Of a DNA stretch of 64,000 bases, positions 9,689 through 17,852 are shown piece by piece; position 1 is the stretch's first letter, and the number at the start of each line of letters is the position of its first letter. The position numbers and the translations under genes are program-made. The stretch spans positions 310,001-374,000 of the forward strand of contig CAVRYA010000004.1 in assembly GCA_963725315.1 (NCBI GenBank), read 5' to 3'. The DNA is from JBBRHQ01 sp963725315. GTDB taxonomy: Bacteria; Actinomycetota; Thermoleophilia; Solirubrobacterales; 70-9. The notes beneath the pieces were generated by a model. It searched no databases. It saw only the letters and a list, made by a program, of their open reading frames with translations, and was not told where the DNA came from.

Positions 9689-10831
9689 ATGGACTTCACG
9701 CTCTCCGACGAGCAGCAGCATTTCGTCGCCGCGATCCGCGACTTCTGCGGGCGCGAGTGCGGCACCCTGGAGAAGCGCGAACAGCTGACCAACGGCCACA
9801 CCGAGCTCCACAATGCCGGCCTCTACTCGAAGATGGCCGAGCTCGGCTGGCTCGGGGTGACGATCGACGAGGGCTACGGGGGATCCGGCGGCTCGATGCT
9901 CGACGCCTGCCTGTTCATGGAGGAGACCTCGCGCGGGCTGGCGCCGATCGGCGGCTACGCCACGACCCTGATCGTCGCCGGGGCCACCCAGCGCTTCGGC
10001 ACCGAGGAGCAGAAGGCCGAGATCCTCGGCGGGATCGCCTCCGGCTCGGTCGAGGCGATCGCGATGACCGAGCCCGAGGCGGGCTCCGACGTCGGCTCGC
10101 TGACCACCGCGGCGGAGCGGGTGAACGGCGGCTTCGTGATCAACGGGCAGAAGGTCTTCTGCTCGAACGCCCACATCTCCGACCACATCCTCGTCGTCTG
10201 CCGCACCACCAAGGGGACCAACAAGCACGAGGGGCTGTCGATGATCTGGGTCCCCTCCGACGCGGGGGGGATGGACGTGAAGCCGATCGACACGATGGGC
10301 GGTCGCGAGACCAACTACCTCTACTTCAGCGATTGCGAGGTCCCCGCCTCCGCCGTGCTGGGCGAGGTCGACCAGGCCTGGATGCAGCTGATGGCGGGGC
10401 TCAACGTCGAACGGTTGATCCTCGCGGCGACGATGCTCGGGGTGGCCCAGCGCGCCTTCGACGACGCCCTCGCCTACGTCAAGGAGCGCCGCCAGTTCGA
10501 TCGCCCGATCGGCTCCTTCCAAGCCCTCCAGCACCGCCTCGCCGACATGGCCACCGAGCTCGAGGCGGCCCGGCTGATGACCTGGTGGGTCGCCTCGATG
10601 ACCGACGAGGACCCCGGGCGGATGCTCCCCAAGGAGGCCTCGATGGTGAAGCTCTACGTCACCGAGGTGGCCAAGCGGGTCTCGCTCGAGGGGATGCAGC
10701 TGATGGGCGGCTACGGCTACTCCTCGGAGTACGACATGGAGCGCCTCGTCCGCACCAGCCTGGTCTCGACGATCTACGGGGGGACCTCGGAGATCCAGCG
10801 CAACATCATCGCCAAGACGCTGGGGCTCTAG
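9689..10831 (+). CDS. Acyl-CoA dehydrogenase (FadE type)
   Basis: 380 residues, full length. It oxidises an acyl-CoA to the 2-enoyl-CoA with FAD and passes electrons to ETF. An N-terminal helical domain precedes the FAD/substrate signature AMTEPEAGSDVGSL and the C-terminal helical domain, which ends IYGGTSEIQRNIIAKTLGL. In medium-chain enzymes the catalytic Glu sits in YEGT at this place; here it is YGGT, as in many mycobacterial FadE proteins, so the base would be elsewhere (possibly the Glu of GLNVERL). It stands alone between tRNA-Thr and rpmG. Confidence 0.93.
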   Translation: MDFTLSDEQQHFVAAIRDFCGRECGTLEKREQLTNGHTELHNAGLYSKMAELGWLGVTIDEGYGGSGGSMLDACLFMEETSRGLAPIGGYATTLIVAGATQRFGTEEQKAEILGGIASGSVEAIAMTEPEAGSDVGSLTTAAERVNGGFVINGQKVFCSNAHISDHILVVCRTTKGTNKHEGLSMIWVPSDAGGMDVKPIDTMGGRETNYLYFSDCEVPASAVLGEVDQAWMQLMAGLNVERLILAATMLGVAQRAFDDALAYVKERRQFDRPIGSFQALQHRLADMATELEAARLMTWWVASMTDEDPGRMLPKEASMVKLYVTEVAKRVSLEGMQLMGGYGYSSEYDMERLVRTSLVSTIYGGTSEIQRNIIAKTLGL

Positions 10832-10838
10832 CTAGCGC

Positions 10839-10844
10839 TATCCT
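10839..10844 (+). promoter_or_regulatory. Candidate -10 (TATCCT) for rpmG-secE-nusG
   Basis: TATCCT lies just after the acyl-CoA dehydrogenase stop and gives a leader of about 55 bases with GAGGAG before the rpmG ATG. No convincing -35 is visible. Confidence 0.35.
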
Positions 10845-10906
10845 TGGCACGCCTCGCGCTCCGCGCCCGGGGTTTTCTTTCTGTAACGGCTTCGATTCGA
10901 GGAGAC

Positions 10907-11071
10907 ATGGCTCGCGGAGATGTGCGCATCGCTGTGACGCTTGCCTGTGAGGAGTGCAAGCGGCGCAACTACCAGACCAACAAGTCCCGCCGCAACTCGC
11001 CGGACCGGGTCGAGCTGCGCAAGTACTGCCGCTGGTGCGGGCACCACACCCCGCACAAGGAAACCCGATAG
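10907..11071 (+). CDS. rpmG: 50S ribosomal protein L33, zinc-binding form
   Basis: 54 residues, the usual size. Two CxxC pairs (CEEC and CRWC) bind zinc, which marks the C+ paralogue. GAGGAG six bases before the ATG supports the start. The context rpmG-secE-nusG is the classic arrangement. Confidence 0.97.
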   Translation: MARGDVRIAVTLACEECKRRNYQTNKSRRNSPDRVELRKYCRWCGHHTPHKETR

Positions 11072-11078
11072 GCGGCTG

Positions 11079-11642
11079 ATGGCGAAGACGCGCGCACAGC
11101 GCAAGGCCGAGCGGCGCGCCCGCGAGGCCCGCGAGGCGAAAACGGAGCGCTCCTCGACCACCGAGTCCGAGGTCGAGGCACAGCACGACACCCAGGTGCC
11201 GAAGTCCGGCGAGGTCGCCGAGATCGAGGCGGTCGAGGCCGGGATCGCCGCCGGCGCCCCCGAGTCCGACCTCGAGACCCCCGACACCCCCAAGGCGCCC
11301 GCGCCCTCGCGTCAGAAAGAAGTCCCCGCTCCCTCGCGCGCCGGCCGGCGGGCCGAGGCCAAGGAGCGCAAGGAGGCCGAGAGGCGCCGCCGCGACGACC
11401 AGAAGCGCCGCGAGAGCGAGGCCCTGGCGCGCAAGCAGAAGCAGGCCTCCGCGGAGCGGCAGCGGGGCGGTGTGTTCGGCTTCCTCGCCTCCTGCTGGGC
11501 GGAGCTGAAGAAGGTCCAGTGGCCCGACCGTGACACGCTCGTGCAGGCGACCGCGGTGACGATCATCTTCGTCGCCGTCGCCGCCGCCTACCTCGGTGCG
11601 CTCGACGCGGTCTTCAACTTCCTGATCAAGAGAATCCTCTAG
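11079..11642 (+). CDS. secE: Preprotein translocase subunit SecE with long charged N-terminus
   Basis: 187 residues against about 60-130 in most bacteria. The conserved SecE part is the last ~60 residues (FLASCWAELKKVQWPDRDTL, then one transmembrane helix TIIFVAVAAAYLGALDAVF). The first ~125 residues are a low-complexity Ala/Glu/Arg/Lys region with likely coiled-coil character. SecE clamps SecY in the SecYEG channel. The start ATG is seven bases after rpmG. Confidence 0.95.
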   Translation: MAKTRAQRKAERRAREAREAKTERSSTTESEVEAQHDTQVPKSGEVAEIEAVEAGIAAGAPESDLETPDTPKAPAPSRQKEVPAPSRAGRRAEAKERKEAERRRRDDQKRRESEALARKQKQASAERQRGGVFGFLASCWAELKKVQWPDRDTLVQATAVTIIFVAVAAAYLGALDAVFNFLIKRIL

Positions 11643-11657
11643 GAGCGAGACGGACAC

Positions 11658-12179
11658 ATGTATCGCTGGTACGTGATCAACACCTACTCCGGGCACGAGA
11701 ACAAGGTCAAGCACAACCTCGAGCACCGGGTGCAGACGATGGCCCAGGACCGCTACGTGCGCCAGGTCGTCGTTCCCACCGAGCAGGTCTCCGAGATGAA
11801 GGACGGGCAGAAGGTCCAGACCGAGAAGCGGACCATGCCCGGCTACGTGCTCGTCAACATGGAGATGACCGACGACGCCTGGGGGCTGGTCAAGAACACC
11901 CCCGGCGTCACCGGGTTCGTCGGCTCGCGCAACAAGCCGGTGCCGCTCTCCAAGCCCGAGGTGGACCGCCTCCTGCACCGCGAGACCGCGGAGCGCCCGC
12001 GCACCCAGGCGCAGTTCTCGATCGGCGAGTCGGTGAAGGTGATCTCCGGCCCGCTCTCGGACTTCTCCGGCGAGATCGCCGAGATCAACGAGGACGCGGC
12101 GAAGCTCAAGGTGCTGGTCTCGATCTTCGGCCGCGAGACCCCGGTCGAGGTCGGGTACGACCAAGTCAAAAAGGTCTAG
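11658..12179 (+). CDS. nusG: Transcription termination/antitermination factor NusG
   Basis: 173 residues, normal length. The N-terminal NGN domain (WYVINTYSGHENKVKHNL, VLVNMEMTDDAWGLVKNTPG) and the C-terminal KOW domain (IGESVKVISGPLSDFSGEI) are intact. It binds RNA polymerase and links it to Rho or to the ribosome. It lies 15 bases after secE, with GGAGCGAGACGG upstream. Confidence 0.98.
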   Translation: MYRWYVINTYSGHENKVKHNLEHRVQTMAQDRYVRQVVVPTEQVSEMKDGQKVQTEKRTMPGYVLVNMEMTDDAWGLVKNTPGVTGFVGSRNKPVPLSKPEVDRLLHRETAERPRTQAQFSIGESVKVISGPLSDFSGEIAEINEDAAKLKVLVSIFGRETPVEVGYDQVKKV

Positions 12180-12180
12180 G

Positions 12181-12228
12181 GCCGGGGCATGTTAGCCCCC
12201 GGCACATGCATGTAAGGCGCGAAGCGCC
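12181..12228 (+). promoter_or_regulatory. Two hairpins between nusG and rplK
   Basis: GCCGGGG (12181-12187) pairs with CCCCGGC (12197-12203), then comes the palindrome ACATGCATGT (12204-12213), then GGCGC-GAA-GCGCC (12216-12228). No T-run follows, so it is a weak terminator or an mRNA leader element. TAGATT at 12258-12263, nine bases before the rplK ATG, could be a -10 for a separate rplK-rplA transcript. Confidence 0.5.
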
Positions 12229-12272
12229 GCAAGTTATTCCCGAAGAGCCGAACCCTCTAGATTGAGAGCCCG

Positions 12273-12698
12273 ATGGCGAAGAAGGTCCTGACACTGATCA
12301 AGCTGCAGATCCCGGCGGGGGCGGCCAACCCGGCTCCCCCGGTCGGCCCTGCCCTGGGCCAGCACGGGGTCAACATCATGGAGTTCTGCAAGGCGTTCAA
12401 CGCCCAGACCCAGTCGGAGGGCGGGACGATCATCCCGGTCGAGATCACCGTCTTCGAGGACCGCTCCTTCACCTTCATCACCAAGACGCCGCCGGCGGCG
12501 GTGCTGATCAAGGAGGCGATCGGGCTCGAGAAGGGTTCCGGCGAGCCCCACATCAACAAGGTCGGCACGATCAGCATGGAGCAGGTGCGCCAGATCGCCG
12601 AGCGCAAGATGCCAGACCTCAACGCCAACGACATCGACGCGGCCTCGAAGATCATCGCCGGCACCGCCCGCTCGATGGGCGTGGACGTGGAGAACTAG
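12273..12698 (+). CDS. rplK: 50S ribosomal protein L11
   Basis: 141 residues, normal length. It carries the conserved opening LIKLQIPAGAANPAPPVGPA and GQHGVNIMEFCK, and the C-terminal rRNA-binding domain with PDLNANDIDAASKIIAGTAR. It forms the GTPase-associated centre with L10/L12. It is followed by rplA after eight bases. Confidence 0.98.
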   Translation: MAKKVLTLIKLQIPAGAANPAPPVGPALGQHGVNIMEFCKAFNAQTQSEGGTIIPVEITVFEDRSFTFITKTPPAAVLIKEAIGLEKGSGEPHINKVGTISMEQVRQIAERKMPDLNANDIDAASKIIAGTARSMGVDVEN

Positions 12699-12706
12699 GA
12701 GCAACG

Positions 12707-13519
12707 ATGGCCAGGGGTAAGCGATACCGCGAGCAGTACGCGAAGATCGACCGCGACCGCGCCTACCCGCCCGCCGAGGCGGTGGCGCTGCTGAAGGAGA
12801 CCGCGAGCGCCGGGTTCGACGAGACGGTCGAGCTGCACATCCGGCTCGGGGTCAACGTGCGCCATGCCGAGGAGCAGCTGCGCGGCACCCTTGCGCTCCC
12901 CCACGGGCTCGGCAAGGAGGTGACGATCGCCGTCTTCGCCCAGGGCGAAAAGGCGCGCGACGCCGAGGCGGCGGGGGCCGACTTCGTCGGCACCGACGAC
13001 CTCGCGAAGCGGATCGAGGACGGCTGGACCGACTTCGACGTCGCGATCGCGACCCCGGACATGATGCCGACGGTCGGCAAGCTCGGCCGCATCCTCGGCC
13101 CCCAGGGCAAGATGCCCAATCCGAAGGTCGGCACGGTCACCGACGACGTCGAGAAGGCGGTCTCCGAGTCGAAGTCGGGCAAGGTCGAGTACCGCACGGA
13201 TCGCCAGGCCGTCGTTCACCTGGCGATCGGCAAGGCCAGCTTCGAAGGCTCGCACCTCCTCGACAACTACAACGCCGTGATCGAGGAGATCAACCGGGCC
13301 AAGCCGGCTGCAGCCAAGGGCCGCTACGTCATCACCGTCACCCTGGCGACGACGATGGGGCCGGGCATCCGAGTCGACTCGACCAAGGCCGGCGAGCGGG
13401 CCCCCGCGGGCGCGTCCAAGGCGGAGGCCACGGCTCCCGAGGCTCCCGTCGGGGAGCCGGCGGAAGCCGAGGCAGAGGGCGGCGAGGGCTCCGACGACAC
13501 CGAGGCCGTCCCGGCCTGA
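12707..13519 (+). CDS. rplA: 50S ribosomal protein L1 with acidic C-terminal tail
   Basis: 270 residues; the L1 core (two domains, including GRILGPQGKMPNPKVGTVT) ends near residue 228, and about 40 Ala/Glu/Pro-rich acidic residues follow. It is an L1-stalk protein and, in enterobacteria, the translational repressor of its own operon. Here rplJ does not follow directly: three non-ribosomal genes intervene. Confidence 0.98.
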   Translation: MARGKRYREQYAKIDRDRAYPPAEAVALLKETASAGFDETVELHIRLGVNVRHAEEQLRGTLALPHGLGKEVTIAVFAQGEKARDAEAAGADFVGTDDLAKRIEDGWTDFDVAIATPDMMPTVGKLGRILGPQGKMPNPKVGTVTDDVEKAVSESKSGKVEYRTDRQAVVHLAIGKASFEGSHLLDNYNAVIEEINRAKPAAAKGRYVITVTLATTMGPGIRVDSTKAGERAPAGASKAEATAPEAPVGEPAEAEAEGGEGSDDTEAVPA

Positions 13520-13538
13520 GGTCGCGGACCCGGCGCCA

Positions 13539-13955
13539 GTGGAGCAGCGGCTCAGCCTCGTCACCCTCGGAGTTGAGGACCTCGACCGCGCCCGCTCCTT
13601 CTACCGCGACCTCGGTTGGGTGCAGACCGGCGACCCCGAGGCCGACGTCGCCTTCTTCCAGGCCGGGGGCATGGTGCTGGCGCTGTGGAGCCGGGCACGC
13701 CTCGCCGAGGACAGCGGAGTCGAGGACTCACCGGGCTGGGGCGGCGTGGCGCTCGCCCACAACCTGCGCTCGCCCGCCGAGGTGGACTCGGTGATCGAGC
13801 AGGCCCGCGCCGCCGGTGCCGGGATCCCCCGCGAGCCCGGCGAGACCTTCTGGGGCGGTTACTCCGGCGTATTCACCGACCCCGACGGGCACCCGTGGGA
13901 GGTCGCCCACAATCCCCATTGGAGGATCGAGGAGGACGGAAGCGTCCGCATCTGA
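13539..13955 (+). CDS. VOC (glyoxalase/bleomycin-resistance fold) protein
   Basis: 138 residues. It has the VOC betaalphabetabetabeta pattern with LGVEDLDRARSFYRDLGW at the N-terminus and GVFTDPDGHPWEVAHNP at the C-terminus, the latter carrying a possible metal-ligand Glu. The substrate is unknown. The start is GTG at 13539, 19 bases after rplA, so it may be co-transcribed with L11-L1. Confidence 0.88.
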   Translation: MEQRLSLVTLGVEDLDRARSFYRDLGWVQTGDPEADVAFFQAGGMVLALWSRARLAEDSGVEDSPGWGGVALAHNLRSPAEVDSVIEQARAAGAGIPREPGETFWGGYSGVFTDPDGHPWEVAHNPHWRIEEDGSVRI

Positions 13956-13961
13956 GCGGGC

Positions 13962-14531
13962 TCAGGTGCCCGGGCGAGCTGCCTCGACCGTGGCCACCAG
14001 CGTCCTCGAGAGCAGCGCCTGCACGGTGGGGCGGTCGAGCGCCTCCTCGCGGTAGATGTCGAGCGCCTGCTCCGCGTAGGCGAGGAAGGCGCGCAGCGCC
14101 AGGCTGGCCAGCGGCGGGGGGTCGGCGGTGCCGAAGTGGTTGAGCGCGATGCTCGAGACCATCACCTGCCGATAGGACTCGGCCAGCTCGTGGACCTCGG
14201 GCTCCGCGGGGATCCGCGAGTGCCGGAGGACCAGCCAGGCGTCGCTGGGCTCAGCCGCGTGGTCGATCATCCGCTCGAAGTTCGCCGCGAGCCGCGACTC
14301 GAGGGGCAGCCGCTCGTCGGTGACCCATCCCTCGGTCAGCTCGCGCCCGGCGAGGTGTGCGGCGGCGAGGAAGACGTCGAGTCGCCCCCGTGGGAAGTAG
14401 TGGTAGAGGAGGTTGCGGGTGACGCCGGCCCGCTCGGCGACGTCGTCGAGCGAGAGCCCGGCGTAGCCCTGGCGGGCTGCGATCTCCAGAGCGGCCCGGC
14501 CGAGCTGGCGGCGCCGCTCGGCCGAGGGCAT
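13962..14531 (-). CDS. TetR/AcrR family transcriptional regulator
   Basis: 189 residues. The N-terminal HTH (LEIAARQGYAGLSLDDVAER, then VTRNLLYHYFPRGRLDVFLA) is typical TetR, followed by an all-helical ligand domain. It is divergent from the secreted protein gene, whose -35 box lies inside a CACTT-GACA-AAGTG dyad (14593-14606). It probably represses that promoter and perhaps itself. It ends six bases from the convergent VOC gene. Confidence 0.92.
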   Translation of the reverse strand: MPSAERRRQLGRAALEIAARQGYAGLSLDDVAERAGVTRNLLYHYFPRGRLDVFLAAAHLAGRELTEGWVTDERLPLESRLAANFERMIDHAAEPSDAWLVLRHSRIPAEPEVHELAESYRQVMVSSIALNHFGTADPPPLASLALRAFLAYAEQALDIYREEALDRPTVQALLSRTLVATVEAARPGT

Positions 14532-14592
14532 CCGGCGCTGGCCATCGGCGCGCTCGCCGGATGGGCGTCGGGACGGGTCGGCTCGGAGCGTT

Positions 14593-14624
14593 CACTTGAC
14601 AAAGTGTAAACAGGATCGTAGGAT
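14593..14624 (+). promoter_or_regulatory. Consensus promoter overlapped by a TetR-like operator
   Basis: TTGACA (14596-14601), a 17-base spacer and TAGGAT (14619-14624) form one of the best promoters in the window. The dyad CACTT/AAGTG (14593-14606) covers the -35, so a repressor bound there, most simply the divergent TetR protein, would block polymerase. Confidence 0.8.
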
Positions 14625-14660
14625 GGCTCGCCGCCGACCATGAGGAGCCTGGAGAGGAAG

Positions 14661-16175
14661 ATGAGAATGCCCCGCATCAAGACCTCGGCCCGTCTCGCCG
14701 CGACGGCCCTTGCAACCGCCGCCCTGCTGGCCGTCGTCGCCTCGCCCGCGGCGGCCGCGCCGATCGCCTCGACCCCTCCGCCGCCCTCGCTTCCCGACTT
14801 CCAGGGCCACGCCGTCAAGGCCCACGGGGTCACCCCGGCGCACCCGCCCCAGAACCCGTTCATGGGGCGCAACCCGTTCAGCAACATCCACAACGACACC
14901 TGGATGACGGACGCCTACGACATCCCCGGGCCGCTGGGCTCGAACCTGGTCGCCACCTCCGAGGCCAAGCCGGCCTCGCTCTGCGGCTCGATCACCTTCG
15001 ACACCCGCGGGCGGATCGTCTCCGTCTGCCCCTCGGCCGGGAGTCCGCCCCAGGCGCGGATCATCGATCCGGACAACCTGGCGACGATCGACAGCTACGA
15101 CCTGCCGCAGGCGCCCGACCCGCCCAACACTCCCGCCTTCCAGAACTTCACCGGCGGCGGCTACTTCTTCCTCGACAACAGGGACCGCATCTGGGTGCCG
15201 ACCAAGACCGACCACATCTTCGTGATCGGCGAGTCCGCCGACGGCCAGACCCTGGTCAAGCGGCGCGACTACGACCTCACCGGCGTGCTCGACGAGGGCA
15301 CCGAGCGGATCACCTCGGCGCTGCCCGACTTCTCTGGCCGGATCTGGTTCGTCTCGAAGAAGAACGGCAAGGTCGGGACGCTCGACCGCAAGACCGGTCA
15401 GGTCAAGGTGAAAAGGCTGGGGGAGGAGATCGAGAACTCCTTCGCGATCGACAGGCGCGGCATCTACATCGTCTCCGACAAGCGCATGTACCGCTTCGAC
15501 TCGACCCGCAAGGGCCGGCCCGTGATCTCCTGGAAGGCCCACTACAAGAACTCCGGGATCGTCAAGCCCAGCCAGGTGAACGCCGGCAGCGGCACCACGC
15601 CGACCCTGATGGACGGCGGCTACGTGGCGATCACCGACAACGCCGAGCCGATGAACGTGGTCGTCTACCGGCGGGCAAAGCACCTGCGCAGGGGCCAGAA
15701 GCGGGTCGTCTGCGAGGTGCCGGTCTTCCCCAGGACGACCGGCGCCACCGAGAACTCGCTGCTGGCCGCACACCGTTCGCTGATCGTCGAGAACAACTAC
15801 GGCTACCAGGACCCCTTCGGGCCCAACACCGGCGCCGTCACCCAGCCCGGCTTCGCCCGCGTCGACGTGAAGCGCAACGGCCGCGGGTGCAGGAAGGTCT
15901 GGACCAACCGGGATCTGAGGGCGCCGACCGTGGTGCCGAAGCTCTCGACCAAGACCGGCCTGATCTACGCCTACACGCGGCCGCCCGACGCCAGCGGCTC
16001 CCAGGGCTACTACTGGGCGGCGCTGCGATTCTCCAACGGCAAGACCGCCTGGCAGAAGTACGCCGGCTCGGGCCTGTTCTTCAACAACAACTACGCCGGC
16101 CTCGCCCTGGGCCCCGACGGCACCGCCTACCTTGGCGTGATCGGCGGCATCGTCGCCCTGCGCGACGGCTTCTAG
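14661..16175 (+). CDS. Secreted protein, probable beta-propeller
   Basis: 504 residues, function unknown. A Sec signal peptide (Arg/Lys-rich start, then ATALATAALLAVVASPAAAA) is followed by many short Gly/Asp beta-strand repeats (GRIVSVCPSAG, RDRIWVPTKTD, GRIWFVSKKNGKVGTLDRKT, GTAYLGVIGGIVALRDGF), suggesting a PQQ-like or SGL-like propeller. I chose the ATG at 14661 because GGAGAGGA precedes it; the ATG at 14640 would lie only about nine bases from the predicted transcript start. It is divergent from the TetR gene and sits between rplA and rplJ. Confidence 0.8.
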   Translation: MRMPRIKTSARLAATALATAALLAVVASPAAAAPIASTPPPPSLPDFQGHAVKAHGVTPAHPPQNPFMGRNPFSNIHNDTWMTDAYDIPGPLGSNLVATSEAKPASLCGSITFDTRGRIVSVCPSAGSPPQARIIDPDNLATIDSYDLPQAPDPPNTPAFQNFTGGGYFFLDNRDRIWVPTKTDHIFVIGESADGQTLVKRRDYDLTGVLDEGTERITSALPDFSGRIWFVSKKNGKVGTLDRKTGQVKVKRLGEEIENSFAIDRRGIYIVSDKRMYRFDSTRKGRPVISWKAHYKNSGIVKPSQVNAGSGTTPTLMDGGYVAITDNAEPMNVVVYRRAKHLRRGQKRVVCEVPVFPRTTGATENSLLAAHRSLIVENNYGYQDPFGPNTGAVTQPGFARVDVKRNGRGCRKVWTNRDLRAPTVVPKLSTKTGLIYAYTRPPDASGSQGYYWAALRFSNGKTAWQKYAGSGLFFNNNYAGLALGPDGTAYLGVIGGIVALRDGF

Positions 16176-16263
16176 GCCCGCCACGCGGGGTGGGAACTTT
16201 GAAGCGCCACATAGGCGTCTGAGAGGTCCCATCCCAAGCGCCGGTGACTGATGCGTGTCAGCT

Positions 16264-16293
16264 GTGACGCTTGCCCAGGAGTTCCTCTACACT
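16264..16293 (+). promoter_or_regulatory. Candidate rplJ-rplL promoter
   Basis: GTGACG (16264-16269), an 18-base spacer and TACACT (16288-16293) would start transcription near 16300, at the head of the L10-type leader. The -35 is a moderate match. Confidence 0.45.
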
Positions 16294-16299
16294 CCGCGA

Positions 16300-16403
16300 C
16301 CTGCCAGAGACCACCGGCGGGGCCCCAGGGCCCGCAAGCCCGGTGCAGGTGGAGCCAGAGAGACCCTGCGTCGTCGCTGAGCCCGCCTGCGAGCGGGTTT
16401 TTT
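16300..16403 (+). ncRNA. Ribosomal L10 leader-type mRNA element
   Basis: The segment before rplJ contains CACCGGCGGGG..CGGTGCAGGTGG with the internal AGAGAC and AGAGAGACC repeats typical of actinobacterial L10 leaders, and ends in an intrinsic terminator. In known systems the L10(L12)4 complex binds this RNA and represses L10-L12 synthesis. Recognition is by eye from these motifs and the position. Confidence 0.65.
16382..16403 (+). terminator. Leader terminator (attenuator) before rplJ
   Basis: CCCGC (16382-16386), a six-base loop, GCGGG (16393-16397) and six T form a compact intrinsic terminator, 31 bases before the rplJ ATG. Because it precedes the gene it must be read through or avoided, which implies attenuation. 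Confidence 0.85.
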
Positions 16404-16434
16404 CGTGGTCCGGGCCGAACCAGCACCCACACAG

Positions 16435-17292
16435 ATGAACCGAGACGAGAAAGCAGCAGTGGTCGATCAGATCGCCGCCCAGATCGAGGGCTCCGCGGCG
16501 ATCTTCGCGATCGACTACCGGGGGATCAGCGTCCCCGAGGCAGCGGCGCTTCGCGGCAGCCTGCGCGAGGCCGATGCCAGCTTCCGGGTAGTCAAGAACC
16601 GCCTCACCAAGCTGGCCGCCGAGAAGGCCGGTCGCGAGGAGCTGGGCGAGCTGCTCGAGGGCCCGACCGCCCTGGCCTTCATCCGCGGCGACACCGCGAT
16701 GGCCGCCAAGGCGATCTCCACCTTCAACCGCGAGCACGACGTCCTCGCCTTCAAGGGCGGCTTCATGGACGGCCTGACGCTCGACGAGGAGACCTTCGCC
16801 TCGATCGCCCGCCTGCCCTCCCGCGACGTCCTCAACGGCCAGTTGGCCGGCGTCGTCGCAAGCCCCCTGACCGGCCTGGTCCGCGGGCTCGGCTCGATGG
16901 TCTCCGGGCTCGCCGTGGCCCTCCAGCAGATCGCGGAGCAGGGGCTGGTCAGCGGCGAGCCTCCGGCCGCGAGGGACGCGGCCGCGGGACTCGCTGGTCC
17001 GAAGCCGCTGAGGACGAGGACTCCGAGTCCTCTGCCGCGGGCTCGGACGCCGCGGCTCCGCGTCAGCGCGGAAGTCCCGGCCGAAGACCCGGACGGTTCC
17101 GCGACGGCGGGGAGCCTCATCCGCGGGTGGCGCGGAGGTGGGCGCCTCGCCCGCAGCCGGCGAGGACGAGGCGTCCGTCCTCGGCGACAGGACCCGCGGC
17201 CGAGGCGTCCGAGCCCTCGGCAGAAGCGCACGAGGCGACGGACGCGATCGGAGACTTCAGAGCAAACAGAAGCTTCGAACGAAGAGGAGTAG
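16435..17292 (+). CDS. rplJ: 50S ribosomal protein L10 with long, frame-scrambled C-terminal tail
   Basis: The L10 core (AIFAIDYRGISVPEAAALRG, FRVVKNRLTKLAAEKAG) ends near residue 172, the usual length. The single open frame runs on to 285 residues, but from about 16965 acidic, L12-stalk-style sequence appears in turn in all three frames (SEAAEDEDSESSAAGSDAA, AEVPAEDPDGS, AAGEDEASV, then SETSEQTEASNEEE at the end). The real tail is probably ~110 acidic residues and the assembled sequence contains several indels. The stop is six bases before rplL. Confidence 0.95.
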   Translation: MNRDEKAAVVDQIAAQIEGSAAIFAIDYRGISVPEAAALRGSLREADASFRVVKNRLTKLAAEKAGREELGELLEGPTALAFIRGDTAMAAKAISTFNREHDVLAFKGGFMDGLTLDEETFASIARLPSRDVLNGQLAGVVASPLTGLVRGLGSMVSGLAVALQQIAEQGLVSGEPPAARDAAAGLAGPKPLRTRTPSPLPRARTPRLRVSAEVPAEDPDGSATAGSLIRGWRGGGRLARSRRGRGVRPRRQDPRPRRPSPRQKRTRRRTRSETSEQTEASNEEE

Positions 17293-17298
17293 CTAGCT

Positions 17299-17688
17299 AT
17301 GGCAAAGGTGACAACCGAGGACTGGATCGAGGAGCTGAAGGGGATCTCTGTGCTCGAGCTCTCCGAGCGGATCAAGGCTCTCGAGGAGGAGTTCGGCGTT
17401 TCCGCCACCGCGGTCGCAGCCGCGGCTCCGGCTGCCGCGGCCGGCGGTGACGGCGGCGGCGGAGCCGAGGAGGAGTCGACGACCGTCGACGTGGTCCTCA
17501 CCGAGGTCGGCGGCCAGAAGGTCCCCGTGATCAAGGTCGTGCGCGCCGCCACCGGGCTTGGGCTGAAGGAGGCCAAGGCCGTGGTCGACGAGGCGCCCAA
17601 TGCGATCAAGGAGGGCGTCGAGCGCGACGAGGGCGAGAAGCTCAAGGCCGAGCTCGAGGAGGCCGGCGCCACCGTCGAGCTCAAGTAA
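17299..17688 (+). CDS. rplL: 50S ribosomal protein L7/L12
   Basis: 129 residues. An N-terminal dimerisation domain, an Ala/Gly-rich hinge (about 40-60) and the C-terminal factor-binding domain with VIKVVRAATGLGLKEAKAVV are intact. It recruits EF-Tu and EF-G to the ribosome. Confidence 0.98.
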   Translation: MAKVTTEDWIEELKGISVLELSERIKALEEEFGVSATAVAAAAPAAAAGGDGGGGAEEESTTVDVVLTEVGGQKVPVIKVVRAATGLGLKEAKAVVDEAPNAIKEGVERDEGEKLKAELEEAGATVELK

Positions 17689-17852
17689 CTACCTCAAAAC
17701 CCCAGCATTTCCGGCGATTCGGGTGCAGCGGCGGGCCGGCCCTGTGGGCAGGATTGGCCGTGTGGTATTTTTTACGGTCGCGCGCCGTTGTGCCCTCGCG
17801 TCGAATTGCGCCCCATCTTTACGTCCCTCTGACCACCTGAGGAGTCGCCGAC

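Noticed and set aside
14640..14660. Earlier ATG for the secreted propeller-like protein
   Set aside because: It would leave only a few leader bases after the predicted transcript start and has no ribosome-binding site, whereas GGAGAGGA precedes the ATG at 14661.
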